From: Casuarius casuarius
Lineage: Eukaryota; Chordata; Aves; Casuariiformes; Casuariidae
Length of the DNA: 64,000 nt
Direction: 5' to 3'
Assembly: GCA_003342895.1 (NCBI GenBank)
Contig: PTFA01000050.1
Coordinates: 2,993,856-3,057,855, forward strand
A model generated the notes under the pieces. The model searched no databases. It had not been told where the DNA came from and saw nothing but the letters and a program-made list of their open reading frames with translations. Within the stretch, counting starts at the first letter, position 1. Each line of letters begins with the position of its first letter. The position numbers and the translations under genes were made by a program. Shown here piece by piece: positions 26,516 through 38,071 of this stretch.

Positions 26516-27000
26516 CTGGACCATCCCAATGCACCCACCTGAAATGGCACCAGCATTTGGGGGCAAAACGGGAAAAAGTGCATGTCCCAAATGATGCATT
26601 TATTTACATAAGTATGTAAATGCCTTGCGTTTGCAGAAGGGGCACGACTGTGCTGTAAAACTCCCTAAAAGGCTCCTTCATTGCCTTGAAAACTCCCAGG
26701 GTTTGGAGCAGGGATTTTTGCTCCAGCTTCCGTTCGGTTTCCCTGTGGTTGCAGCTCGGCTGCCTGCTCGCTCGTGGTGGAAGAGCAAGATAAGTGCGTG
26801 TCCCTTCAGCGTTTTATGAAACAAAGTAATGCAGATATCTATAAGCGAGACATGACACGAAGCGTACAGATAGTAAGTTTGGAATAGTTCTGGGAGTTAA
26901 GAATTTACATGTCTTTATTAATTATTAGATGTTATTAGTGAGTGACTAAGGAACTGGGAAGCTCTAAGCGTTCTTTTGAAGTAGTGTACCCAAATTAGGC

Positions 27001-27017
27001 TAAATAAATAAATAAAT
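27001..27017 (+). repeat. (TAAA)n microsatellite
   Basis: Four uninterrupted TAAA/ATAA units are embedded in AT-rich intron or flank. Confidence 0.9.
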
Positions 27018-27609
27018 CTAAAAATGTCGGGAAATGTCTGCTCTAATGAATTTTCTAAGTACACAAATCACACTTATTAAATCAGTGGATCTTTTAACTG
27101 TAAAAATATTATTACTGTTACACTGGGGAAATCCATTCAGAATTATAAAATATTTGGAAACTCTTTCTATGTTTTATTTCAGTGGAAAGGTTATAAGTTT
27201 AATACAAATAGAAAAGTAGGGTTTGGAATAAAGTTTTAAAAGCCAGCTTCCCCCCTCTTTTTTGTGTGTGTGCCAATTTTCAAAAAGAACTGTGTTCCCC
27301 TTTTAGCCTTGTTTAAAATAAACTATGTGTATAACAAGATGTTGAAACTTATTTATGGTATGTTAGCACTAAGGACAGGTTGTTAAGGGGTCATAAAAAA
27401 TATTAGTTTCCACTTTATGGTGGCCGGGTTGGTTTTTCTTCAAATTAAATCTGACGCTACGAAGGGATAGATGTGATGTATCAGACTTTCTCTCCTTCAT
27501 TGTAATTTCTTTCACTCTAATGCAGCTAACAAATCCTGTCTTTCAAGTAGGAGAAAATCTCGCCTGGAGCATTTCCCTTGACCTGGGCAGTGACGTGTGC
27601 GGTGGGGAA

Positions 27610-27664
27610 GCGTGGCGTGGCGTGGCGCGTCTGCTCGCGGTGAGGCCTGCGGCGTCTGCTCGCG
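27610..27664 (+). repeat. Short GC-rich tandem repeats
   Basis: A (GTGGC)n-like run, cgtggcgtggcgtggcgcg, is followed by two copies of gcgtctgctcgcg at 27627-27639 and 27652-27664. This is a local low-complexity GC block. Confidence 0.8.
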
Positions 27665-28044
27665 TGGCGCGCGCCCGTGATCGAAGACGCTCGCCTCGTG
27701 GGTGCGGGTGCAGGAGTGGGTGCTAGCTTCTCAGTGTATTGGCTTTCAGACCTGCTTTTTTCATCCTTTCATCTACGTTTCACTTCACGGTATTTATTTT
27801 ATACCATTTGTGTGCTTCGTCCTCAAAATCTGCATGCTTGTGTACAAGTAGGACAGAGCTTTCTGTTAGTATTTAAGAGGCAGTGCAGAAGAGTATATTG
27901 TTTTATTATTAAAATACAATTTATGAACCAGAAATGATCACAGATGCAAATTTATACTTTGCACATTTTTTTTCTTAATAAGAATATGTATATTTTCATC
28001 TGGGGAGAAAGCAGTATTAAAATGAGCGAGCCTGGGGAGCATTC

Positions 28045-28080
28045 CCACACACACAGGCACACACACGCGCTCGCACGCAC
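28045..28080 (+). repeat. CA-rich low-complexity tract
   Basis: An imperfect (CA)n tract (cccacacacacaggcacacacacgc…) turns into CGCACGCAC and leads into a CpG-rich patch. Confidence 0.85.
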
Positions 28081-28960
28081 AAAAGAGCCGCAGCGAGCTG
28101 TTTGCTGGAGGAACAAACTCCTGCGAGCAGCCTTCAAACCCCACGCTTGCTCGGGAAACCGAAGCCTTGCAGTTCGGGCGCCGCGGGCCGGCTCCGCTGG
28201 CCCCGCCGAGGACGGGGCCGGTCCGTGGGGCGGGCGGCAGCCCTCGGCAGCCCGGCGCCTTTCTGCTCTTGGAAATTTCGCTCTTTCTGATCGGGACCAG
28301 CATCAAAGAGGAGGGGCGAGGGGGAAATAACTCCACTCACCAGATGGGTTTTTCCAAGCCCTCACAGCTCTAATTAAAATGGCTGGTCAGGAAAAGCCTT
28401 CTCTCTTTTCCTTTTCCTGCGCTACCTACTCTGGAAACATAGCCGACCGGGTAAAAAATCTCCAAGTTTGAAGGATTAGCAGTAAAACTCGGTATATTTT
28501 TTTAGGCTGAGGTGTGGAAATCTGGTTGAAGATTTTTTCCCGGCTGTGATTAATAGCCGTGCGCGATGAATGGGGCGTTTGTACGGGGGAGCTGCTGAGC
28601 GGGGCGGTGGGGGCCCGCGGCCGGGCGCGCGGGGTGCCGAGGGGCGCAGCGCGCTGCAACCCGCCCCGAGGGTCACGGGCAGGACGCTTAAACGTGAGAG
28701 CCGGTTCAGCGCGTGCTTTATCGTTTCGTCAGTCGCCCCAAGGCACTGCCACCGCTGAGTGGTTCGTTCGTTTTGTCGTGTTTCCGTGTGTGAATTTTCA
28801 CCAGCGTCAAGCTCCCTACCTTGAATGCAGGTCTGGAAGTGCCGTAAGAGGAGAGTGCGAGGGACGGGGAGGAGGAGGACGGGGAAGAGGGGCCTTCTCG
28901 CTCTGGCGCAGGTTTGGTGGCAGGCGGTCGGAAGTGCTCAAGCGCTCGCAGAGTAAAACG
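28060..28960. promoter_or_regulatory. Pair of CpG-rich blocks around an AT-rich core
   Basis: CpG-dense blocks at about 28060-28290 and 28560-28960 surround a 250-bp AT-rich core. The core contains tctaattaaaatgg and an interrupted T-run. The arrangement resembles an enhancer or promoter flanked by CpG shores. Confidence 0.45.
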
Positions 28961-30364
28961 TCTGTGCGGGAAGACGGGTTTGGTGCCCTGCCGCCACGGA
29001 GGAGACCAAGGAGAAGGTTTAGAATAAGCCAGGCCTGGTCCACATCGAATGGGAGATGTTATGTCTGCTTCTGCTAGGTCTGGATGAAATCCACAGTGGG
29101 AAAATTGCTGCGAAGGAGGACAGATTTATGGGGATGTTTAGATGAGCTGGAATTCAGTCTTGTATCCTGGAGCCAGCTTCCTTTCTGGAGGCAAGGAAAA
29201 GGCTGCTCGCCGTCCCCGGCAGAAGGGGCCTGGAGGGACGTGGCTCTTGGTCTGACCGTAGTAGGCCAGACAGGGAACATTTTTCTTTGTGTTTTTCTAT
29301 TACAGAATTGCACTTGGTCAGATTCTTGTGACTAAGCTGAAAGCAATGCAGAAAAGGGCAACAGCAATTGGGAGCGATGGGAAGGACCAGGGTAGAGCAT
29401 ACGTGGTATGATGGGGTGCGTACATCTCTCGTAAGCAGAGCAAGAGGTAGGGTAGTGAATTACGGCCCCATTTGCCCTTCTGCAAATCCTGATTGTCTGC
29501 TTCTGTTATTTCCCGGTTTGGCTGCTATTTCCATATAAAAGTTGATGTAAATTAATTTCCAAAACATTCCCCTTTCTTTGCATCATCAGTCCGTGTTAGA
29601 TGTTAACCTTCGGTGTCCTTATCGACGGCCTCAAGATAGGGCCGGCACATGTCAATTACTTTATTAGGTGTCTTGTTTGCAGAGAAACTTTATAGCCCAA
29701 ATGTAAAACAGTGCTCTTTCCGGTCTCTCTCTTGCTGCAGAAGCAAAACACCCAGTAAACCTGACTCGGTGAAACTCTGCATCTCTCAGTGCAAAGCTCA
29801 GTTTGTTTGAACTTCGTGGTGCTTTGCTTTCGTTCTGAGACAATTTCTTCTTAATAATTTCTTTGCCTTCAGGGAACCGCCTTCCTGGCACCTCTTCGGC
29901 CTGCGCCGTCCTCCTGGTTGAACTCTACCGCTCGCTTCACGTCTCTGCCCGCGCCAGTTCTGGCCTGGCCAGCAGCATCGCTGCTCTCAGGGCTCCCATC
30001 CCGCCGTCCGAGCCCCGAGCCTGGTGTTCTGCCAGCTTGGAAACGCTGGCGTAGGGGATAACGCTGAGGTTTCCTTACCTTAACTTAACCACAAGGCATC
30101 TGTGATCAAAAGTGCCTAGGATGGTAGGAGAGCCTTCGCTAGTGTAACCTCCACACCTCAAATTTGGAGGAAGGTGTAAGAAATTGTAAATATTTGAGTA
30201 GTAGCATGGTCTTTGTGCTGCACGGCCTGCCTCTAGTCTGTTTTTTGTTTCCCTCTCATCGTCCTTTTGTCTTTGGGTGGCTTTAACCCCCTTTTGGTTT
30301 TTTGGCGGAGTAAAAGATTACTTCACAACTTGCAAATTTGACCCGTGGAATTAAAATTCTGGCT

Positions 30365-30414
30365 TTGAATTGCAGTTGTGTTAATTCCCTTGAATTGTAG
30401 TTGTGCTAATTCCC
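30365..30414 (+). repeat. 25-bp direct tandem duplication
   Basis: Positions 30365-30389 and 30390-30414 are head-to-tail copies that differ at two bases (ttgaattgcagttgtg… against ttgaattgtagttgtg…). It lies just upstream of the large CpG island. Confidence 0.9.
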
Positions 30415-30539
30415 CCTTTCTCTACTTTGTTTGTCCAGTGAATTTTTACGGTTTCAACGCGCGAATGTTTTTGCCATCCAGCCGCGTTCTGGGTGGAACA
30501 GAAATACTCAAACTCGCGTTGCTGAAGTGAAGTACGTGT

Positions 30540-31300
30540 TTCTTAGGGGCGACGCGGGGAACGCCGGAGTCACCTGTTCTGCTCCCCTCGAGCTGCAAAA
30601 CGCCCGTTCGCTCGCGGCGGAGCTGTTTTTGCAAGACCGCGCAGCCGCTATGGCGACAGTTGCCGTAGAAATGCGCGCGGGGAGGCGGAGGGCAGCGCGG
30701 CCGCGCTCGGCGCGTCCCGGCCCGGCGGCGCCTGCTCCGCCCGGGGGGCTGCGGCGCGGCGCCCCCAGCGCCTCCCGCGGGGCCCAGCCGGGGCCGGGGC
30801 CGGGGCCGGGGCCGGGGCGGGGGGAGGGCGCCGGGCGGTCCCGGCTCCCCCGCGGAGCAGCGGCTTGTGAGAGGAGGAAGGGTGGGGGCACGGGGCGGGG
30901 GCACCGGGCGTGCGCCTGTCCCCGACGGCAGCCGGGGCGCCTGAGACGGGCCCCTGCGCGGGAGCGGGGCAAGGCGGCGCGTCGCACCCGCGGTCCGAAT
31001 CCGAGTGCGGGCAGAGGCAGGGCTGGCAGCGCAGCTGGGAGCACGCGCTGGGTTTCTGTGGCGGAGTAACACTGTTTTCCGATGAAACCTAAAATTGGGT
31101 GTTCCCAGCGCTGGTCTCTGCGAGGACGGTTTCGCCAGAGCTCGCGCTCCTCGCGGCGTGCGGGGAGCTGGCACGTCCCGTGCGCGGCCAGGGCGCCGCG
31201 GCTGCTTTCCCGGACACGCGGCGCGCGACCGGGGGCCCGGGCGGCACGGGGAGCCGCTGGCGATGCTCTCACCATGGCCACGCACTGCGCAGTGCCGTCG
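30540..31300. promoter_or_regulatory. CpG island (largest in window), possible alternative promoter
   Basis: Dense CpG and high GC extend for about 0.75 kb, with GC-box-like ggggcgggg motifs (for example near 30814-30822 and 30891-30900) and no TATA box. Long open frames occur on both strands, as expected from a stop-poor GC-rich composition, and none shows recognisable protein similarity. It lies about 7 kb upstream of the 60-nt ZNF423 exon, so it is a natural candidate for a downstream alternative promoter. Mammals do use different first exons for this gene. No matching first exon was recognised. Confidence 0.55.
30790..30818 (+). repeat. (GGGGCC)4 hexanucleotide repeat, G-quadruplex-prone
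   Basis: Four perfect GGGGCC units (30790-30813) are followed by ggggcgggggg. The run of five or more G-tracts fits a G-quadruplex motif. It lies within the largest CpG island of the window. Confidence 0.95.
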
Positions 31301-31719
31301 GAGCAGCCGAAAATCACAGATGAAATACCGTGTATTTTAATTAAAAGGAAAAAAACCCCCAGCACTCTGGGGGCTAACCTGCCCCAAGAAACGCTTTTAT
31401 GGTGTTTCCGCATTTATAAAAGTGTGGAGCAGGGGCACCCACAGGTCCAGTCTTAAGAACCGTGAGCTTAATGTGTTTGGTGTGTAAAACATTGATCTTG
31501 AGAGCAAACTGAAACGTTGGCTGCATTTTATTATACTGTATACTCATATTTATTTACATAATAGATTTTGATGGGAAATACATGTCTCCAGTGGAGTCTC
31601 TGCACTAGAAAACCCAAAACTGAGTACGAGCACCAGGAATACCCACGCTACGGCCTGCGGCTCAGGCGCGCGGTCTGCGGGAAGGGCTGCGATTAGCCTT
31701 TATGTGTGTCCTACAACCC

Positions 31720-32060
31720 TGCTCTGATTACAGAGATGAGACTTTTATTTAGAACAACCCTTTTATCTTGGTGTAGTTACATCAAGTTTCACTGTAGCAT
31801 TTTAAGACCCAGGCCTGTTAGCTGCACGCAGATTTACAGTACGAGTTTAAGCTAATGGATACTTATCAGGCAGGCTGTATTTGGTGATCGTCCATCATTT
31901 GCTCATTAAACAGTGTATCTAAGTGATTCTCATTTCCTCCCTGCCATGTCTGGAAAGGAGGAAACTAGACACATTACGCTGGAATATTAATGTCCTGGAG
32001 GATTTAGCCACCCGTAATTAGATCTTCTTTGCATAAACCTGCTAGTGCTACCTTATTTTG
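31720..32060. promoter_or_regulatory. Candidate conserved non-coding element
   Basis: An AT-rich, repeat-free stretch with gtaattagatc, ctcattaaac and tttgcataaac (POU/octamer-like) motifs lies directly after the largest CpG island. It is inferred to be regulatory from motif density and position only. Confidence 0.3.
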
Positions 32061-32672
32061 TTGTTTGTCTTGTTCTCCTTTATCGTCTTCTCATCTTTTT
32101 CTGTTCCTAACTCTTTTTTTTGTTTTCCTTTGTAATTCAGTCCCATTTGTCTCATCCTTTTTCCTTTTTTTCTTTTTTTTTCCTTGACCTAGAGAGCACA
32201 GCAGTCTGGGTTTCCCCACTCCTCCCTCCTTCACACAAAAAGGCTGAGTTTGCCAGCAAAAACCGCTCTCTCTGCCAAGCCCTGTTACTGACTTTGGTGA
32301 AAAGCAGCTAGAGAACTTGTGCAAATTTAGGCTCTGAACTAGCTAAATAAGCCATGTCAGTAAGCCCGCTTGTCTTACTCCCTGGCCTGCTGGCCCATGA
32401 AAGGACTAAAATATAATGGTCCTATTTAAGGTGGGAAAAAAAATCCTGGCCAAGGGCCACCCCTCGCTGAATCCTCTGTGCACAAGGAGAGGATAAGCAG
32501 GCTGCTCTGCCGATCCACTCCGAGAGTCGAGAGCGATTGTGCCGGGGAAAATGCACAGGAGAAATCATCGCTTGGGGGGTTTCTGCGCAGGAGCCCCGTG
32601 TTAGCACACGGCCAAGGGACATACCGTCATCTCTCCGGAGATGGTTTTGTGTCCCAGTGCTAGCGCCCAGCT

Positions 32673-32686
32673 ATTCCCAGGGGAAA
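32673..32686. promoter_or_regulatory. Candidate EBF (Olf-1/COE) binding site
   Basis: The sequence attcccaggggaaa matches the EBF palindrome ATTCCCNNGGGAAT except for the last base. EBF proteins are partners of ZNF423, so a site in this gene would fit a regulatory loop. A single motif of this length is not conclusive. Confidence 0.35.
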
Positions 32687-35600
32687 AAATGGCAGTTTAT
32701 TACTAATGCTAAACGGCAAGGATCACGCACACAAACAAAATAGCTGGTAAACATAGTTAGACCTGGCAGCAATACTGTTGTGTAGTCGATTTTCCAAAGT
32801 GAGTAAATCAGTTCCAATTACTGGTCTAAAGCACACCTGGCTGCTTCATCTGGGTACCTGTCTGCTCCTCCGACTGTTGGTGTGGAGGCACCGGGAGGGT
32901 TTACCTGGGCTTTTATCTGCGGGGTAAGGTAAATGCACCTGGATGCGTTCGTAGCAATGCATTCCCATCATACTGGCAAAGCCCCCCAAAACGCTGTATT
33001 TTCATACTGAACATGAAAATTTCCCTGCGGAAGAGAGCCGCGGAGCGATGGCAGAGACACGGCCGGTCGCCTGTGGGCTGCTGAGCCTGCTTTGCGGGGC
33101 TGGTCCTGGGGCCAGGCGCCCCCAGCTTCCCCAGCGCGCCCACAGCAGGCCTGACCGCGGCAGCCCCTTTGCCTCCTTGGGGGGAAAAAAAAAAGTCAAC
33201 TCTTTTTTATGCAGCTGCTTCCCTTCTCGGCTACTTTACAGGCTTTTGTGTTTGGCAGATTTTTATCTCACAGATATTATCAGGTGGAGAATCTAACAGG
33301 GAACATCTAAGCAGGAGACTGAGAAAGCTTTAAGACTGCCCTGGAGGTAATCTGAATTTATTAGTGGTTTAGCTGGCCTCTCCACCAAAGTAGCAATTTC
33401 CAAACTTTTTTTTCTTGCCATATATCTGTATTAGCTGTGGCCGCGGTGCCCAGTCCGGTGCTGGGCCGTGCACCTCGGAAGGAGCGCGAGTGTGAAGTGT
33501 CCCCCCGTTTTCTGCTGTCACCATTTGGTTTCAGAATTAGCCCCCTGAGACGGACAAGGCTACCCACACCTCTCCAAATAACAGGCTCGAGATGCGCGTG
33601 GTAAACACTGGGCTATTTAAGCTGTAAAGATGGTTAACATCCTTTGTGCTCCTGCCATGCCCAGCAGCTGGAAAGGGGCTGATTTACAATCACAAACCCG
33701 CAAAGTTCTGAGCATCCTCCGCTCCCTTTGACTTAATGGAAATGGCAACTGCTCTGCATTTTGTGGGATTAAGCGCGGTGTATCCAATCCCAGACTGAGG
33801 GTGCTCGGTGACGAGGCGCTGGCGGGTGAATGGTGGTCGGCTGGCGCTATTCTGCGCCCTGCGCTGATTTGGGAGCGTGTAATTTCGTGTGATGGCAGGG
33901 ACCGGGAAGGGCCTGGGCGGGACAGCTCTGCGAGATGCGTGTCTGAAAGGCGGCAAAGGCAACTGGAGATTATGGAAGATCACAGAGATCTCGGTTAAGA
34001 ATACCTAAAGCTGGGTCAGGGAAAAGGCGTGATTATCGTATGACTGGCTTACAGTGAGGATCTGGTGTCGGAATATTTCTCCGGAGGGAAAGCTGTGAAT
34101 CTTGACACGCCTGTAGTTTGGTTAAGAGCATTCTGTTACGAACAAAATCTAACAAAATCCTCCAAACTAAAAAGCGGCACCAGCATTTTCTGCGCTCAAA
34201 TATTTCATACTTCATGTTTCCAGAGGTTGCTCGCAGGTGACTGCATGGCCCTGATCCCAAGTGCGGCTCCGTAACAGCCCTCTTCTGGGGAAGTCCTCCC
34301 TGTCAGCTGGGGAACTTGAGCAACGTCTTATAATCCAACCTATTTCTCAGCAATTTCTCCAACTGTCACAGTTCCTGACATTTCAGTTAGCATACCATGG
34401 AGTTTTTATATTAGGGGAAGCATTAAACTGGTCCTAGTGGTCCTCGAAGCGTGTGTGTTGGGTGAGGGAGTATACCCATGCTGTCTGAATTACTAAGGCG
34501 CTGTTGCTCACTTGTAAAGCTTGATTGCATCTAGAAATCAACATTTGGTTCAGAAGCGTCTTACTTTGATAAGGTTAACTTCTTCCCTGGGAGTGATAAA
34601 GTGTTAAATAAGCAGTGTGCCTGCGAATGGAGTGCAGGTGATGGTAGCCCCATAAATAGACGTGCGCGCTCTTAGGGGAATGCATGCTGGATCCTTGCAG
34701 AAGTTTCTCTGAGCGCAAAGAACCAAAATCTTTGAGCCTGCGACACTAGTGACCTAGCAATTAAATAAACATCCTTGGAGAACATCTGAGGCAAGCTGGC
34801 AAAATGTAAATACTGGGCGTGCGTGAGAGCACCTTGCCGGGAAGCTGCAGTTTGCCCCCCGGTCCTCCCCGCGTCCGTGCTCTCCTCTGGCTGCCCCTGC
34901 CCCGCCAGCCTCCTTCCAGCTCCTGGATTCAGGTCCTGCCATCAGCTAGAGCGGAACAGGCAGCTGCTTCCAAGAGAAATGGCAGCAAGTCCTTCGTTCC
35001 AGAGCAGCGTTGGGCGTCCCTTCTCCGTGGCTGCCGGGAAGCTCCCGGCGCCCGGCCGCGGGGCCACCTAGGCGTGCGGCTCCGCAGATTCCTGCGCCCT
35101 CGCCGTTCCTCTGCGGCTGCAGTGGGACGTGGATGCGGCCGCCTGGAAATTATGGGTCAAACTCAGCCCTTGTGAAGGGTTTCAGCTTCACAGTTGCGCC
35201 TCAAATTTCGTCGAAGGGCACTGTTGTTCCAGCAGACGCGCTCTTGTGCGAGTTTCCCATAGCCCTCATAATTATCACCCCGAAGGATGCAGCTAAAAGA
35301 GTGTCGTGCTATTTTTTGTTTTCAATACTTTGTGTCTGCGTGCTGGCAAATACTGCGGGCCATTTATAAAAGCGAAGAGAAAAAATGTTACTGACTTAAA
35401 AATAGAAGTATAATACCATGAAAGTTAATATCAAGGTTTAATACTTTGAAACTCTTTCTTACCCATCTTTTTTTCTCATCAACTAGAAAGTCAGTCTGGG
35501 GCTGGAAAACACGTGAGCCCTACCGCCGATACCCTGTCCCGGACCCCAGCTGCCGGTGTGTCCGTGACGCATGGGGCACACCAGGACTTGGACCCTTTCC

Positions 35601-36829
35601 TTGGGCATTTGCAGGCTGTGGAAGGTTTCAGCGCTTGGGAGGTGCCTGGGGGGCAGCCGTAGCCACGTCCTGCCAGTGCCGATCAGCAGGGGCATGGATG
35701 TTCGTGTTTGCACGGGTGGGAGTGTCTAGCCCTTGATTTTAGTAGTTATGCTTTTGTCCATTACATCCCAGAAAACATGTTTTCCTGCTAATGGAAGAGG
35801 ATCTATTCTACTGGGTGATGTATTTGGAAAGTGACTGTGCTGGACACTTTGTGCTCCTTCACGTGCTCGTTGTGTTTTACTATTACTTAAGTAGCAGTAT
35901 AAACGAAGTGGACGTTACACAAGCTGGTAAGCTGAGTCGAACGAGGTTTCAAAGAATGGCAAAGATATTAAGGAACTGAAACTTAAACTGAAAAATCAAC
36001 TCAAGTGAATTACTCTCCCACTAATACTACAGATTGAGGGGTTTTTTTGCTTCAGTGCTTTCTGCAGTGCGAACTAGAAGCACCTGTACAGCGGCAGCAG
36101 CCAAACCTGCGCCGACGCGCTGCGCCCTGCCGGCGAGGGTCGGCCGGCCCCAGAGTGAAGGCGGCACCACCGGTGCCCGTGCCAGCCGCCGGCGGGAGCG
36201 CAGCCGAAAGCATGCTGGTGGTGATACGTGGCTGTGATACACAGCAAATTTAAGTGCTGTCCTCTTCACAGATGTGTCCTCTGTCCCCTTTTTGGTCAGC
36301 AGGGAGCAAAGCAAATTAGTGCCTACGGAGGCTGACCCAAACCTTCGCCCTCATTTAGGGGACTCCTGAAAGTGCCGTGTTGCTGCACACAGAAATCAGC
36401 CGGCCTGTGGTAGCTCAAGGACTGCAGCAGCCCCAGCGTTTAGCCAAAATGGGAGCCAGCGGCTTGCTGAAGCTGCTGGTGGCCAGTAGTGGTTTTGTGT
36501 CCTTCCTTTTGGCTACGGCTGAATTCATTGCCTGTACGTATTTTTGGCAGAGTGATGCTTTTGCGCTCTTCTTTCTAAGAGAAAATGTAAAGAAATGCCT
36601 AGTGTAAAAATACTGACGTAAAAAAGCATCCAAGCAAACCAACTAAGAGTCAATCAAAGATAAAATAAAACTAAAGCATCCCACGCGTCTGTTTTTTGAG
36701 CAAGGTACACAAAGCGCTAACTGAGCTGAATTAATTTTGGAGAAAACCCTTCCAAACTGTAGGTATATAATTGTGCAAGAGTGAAATTGTATTGAGGGTA
36801 GTTATGCCCCGAATTCTTCCATGAAGCGG

Positions 36830-37290
36830 ATGCTGGCGGCGTGCGGAGACGGCGGGGTCGGGTGGCTCGCGAGGCCGAAGGCTGGGGCCAGGCCTGTGCG
36901 CCTCCGGCGGGGGCAGAAAAAGCAGGGGAAAGCATAAAATTCAGGCTCTTGTGAGGAAAGTGCGGGCAACCCCATTGCAGAGCCCCTGGAGCAGGCTGGC
37001 AGACCGTGCTGGGGCCTGGCGATAGCGTGCCGGTTCCCGCCGCAGAGCCGTTGGCGTTGCTGCCCGACCCCGGCGGTACCTGCACACGAGGGCTGGAGGC
37101 GGCAGTTCACAAGGACGTGCTTTTCTCCAGGAAACGGAGACCCGGTATTTGCGTTCTGTGGGCGTCGTGGTGGCGGGGCAGGCTGATGACGCTGATAAAC
37201 TTGTCACGATGATGAGGAAAGATAGTAGGGTCTCTGCAGCTACGGCGGGCAAAGGCGCGCGGTCGTCAAAGTGCCGCCGGTGGCAGTGAG
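36830..37290. promoter_or_regulatory. CpG-rich block just upstream of the 60-nt exon
   Basis: A GC-rich block about 0.7 kb before the 60-nt ZNF423 exon. It is the closest CpG-dense segment to that exon and could contain an alternative start, but no suitable ATG exon ending in a consensus donor was seen. Confidence 0.45.
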
Positions 37291-38011
37291 AGCAGCGCCG
37301 GGCTCTTTCTTCAGCCTGTTTGTTGTCAGTCGCTCTCATGGTTGTTTTCAAGAGTGTACGAATGAGAGGAAAGTTTGTAATTCGTAATACGCAGTGTTAT
37401 GTATGTGTCACTGGCAAGCGCTGAGCACCCAGCTCTGACAGCTTGCACATCGTCAGCTAAAAACACCTATTTACGACTGCCACATTACCGAGCGTGGTCG
37501 TACATTGTAATGATGCTTTTGGAGTCCAAGCTCTGAAAAAAACTAACGTTTTTCAGTTCTTAATACTATTGATAAGAAAGTATGTTGCTACGAAATACGT
37601 CAGACAATTTTCCCTTCATCGGGCAGTTCTGTACTATAATCTGGTAAAGGATAAATTTCAAAGCAACCTCTGCATTTGCAATGGCAATTTTGTGTGTGCT
37701 GGTTGCTGGGGACGTACAAAGTTTCAAATATGCATACTTAGCACATAGTGGTAATGAAAGTTTCACAGGAACTTACACTTATCTGTTCGTGTAGCAACTG
37801 CAGGCAGAAATTCCATATTTAGTTTAAAAATGGAAAAAATCTTTACTAAATTTCCACTTTATGAATTACTTTACAGAAGGCAGTATGTTCTTCTTTGCTG
37901 GTGCAAAGGTCTGTTATAATACTTTAATGTCATGGTGGACCTCGTTTTCTGACAGTTTTGCTTTCCAATTGTTTGTTTTGTCGATCACAACTTATTTTTG
38001 TTTTTTTTCAG

Positions 38012-38071
38012 TTGAAGAGGGTGAATCTTCCGATTTTGCTTTGAACTGGGACCCATCGGTGACTCAATCAG
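38012..38071 (+). CDS. ZNF423: ZNF423 internal coding exon (N-terminal, 60 nt)
   Basis: This is a short internal exon of the multi-C2H2 zinc-finger transcription factor ZNF423 (OAZ/Zfp423), a nuclear cofactor for EBF and BMP-SMAD signalling. The acceptor is strong: a T-rich tract ending in cag at 38009-38011. The donor is CAG|GTAAAT at 38071/38072. With one base supplied by the previous exon (phase 1) it reads VEEGESSDFALNWDPSVTQS, then the first base of a Gly codon. Human and mouse ZNF423, as I remember them, have [20 protein letters not shown] at this place, whereas the paralogue ZNF521 has a different sequence, so the assignment is firm. The exon encodes a low-complexity acidic stretch ahead of the zinc fingers and contains no finger itself. 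Its upstream partner exon, which supplies the start codon, is not found in this window. It splices in phase to the exon at 62361. Confidence 0.95.

Larger units (their letters stand above)
1..38011 (+). other. ZNF423 intron 1 and/or 5' flanking region
   Basis: No exon of ZNF423 or of any other gene could be recognised in this stretch. I looked for the MSRRKQAKPRS-type and MHKKR-type start exons known from mammals, which must end one base into a Val codon, and did not find either. The sequence alternates between AT-rich blocks (for example 1.3-4.2, 10.3-12.5 and 21.7-22.9 kb) and CpG-dense patches listed separately. Interspersed repeats are very sparse: one old retroposon tail at 12.2 kb and a few microsatellites. 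Open frames here are short or, in GC-rich patches, are compositional artefacts present on both strands. Whether the whole block is intron or partly upstream of the promoter cannot be decided from the window. Confidence 0.7.

Noticed and set aside
29080..29460. Possible CR1 body fragment (gcagaaaagggcaaca)
   Set aside because: Only a short phrase matches; the surrounding sequence does not follow the CR1 order, so it was not called.
31082..31098. ATG exon reading MKPKI that could join the 60-nt exon in phase
   Set aside because: The would-be donor (ATTG|GTGTTC) is poor and the peptide matches no known ZNF423 start.
30446..31413. Overlapping minus-strand open frames of about 280-300 codons
   Set aside because: They fall in the CpG island, have Pro/Arg/Ala-rich composition with an open frame on the other strand too, and show no family signature; GC-rich DNA simply has few stops.
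32478..32500. Frame starting HKERISR, reminiscent of the MHKKR alternative start
   Set aside because: It would begin with GTG, not ATG, and lacks a splice donor after the fifth codon.
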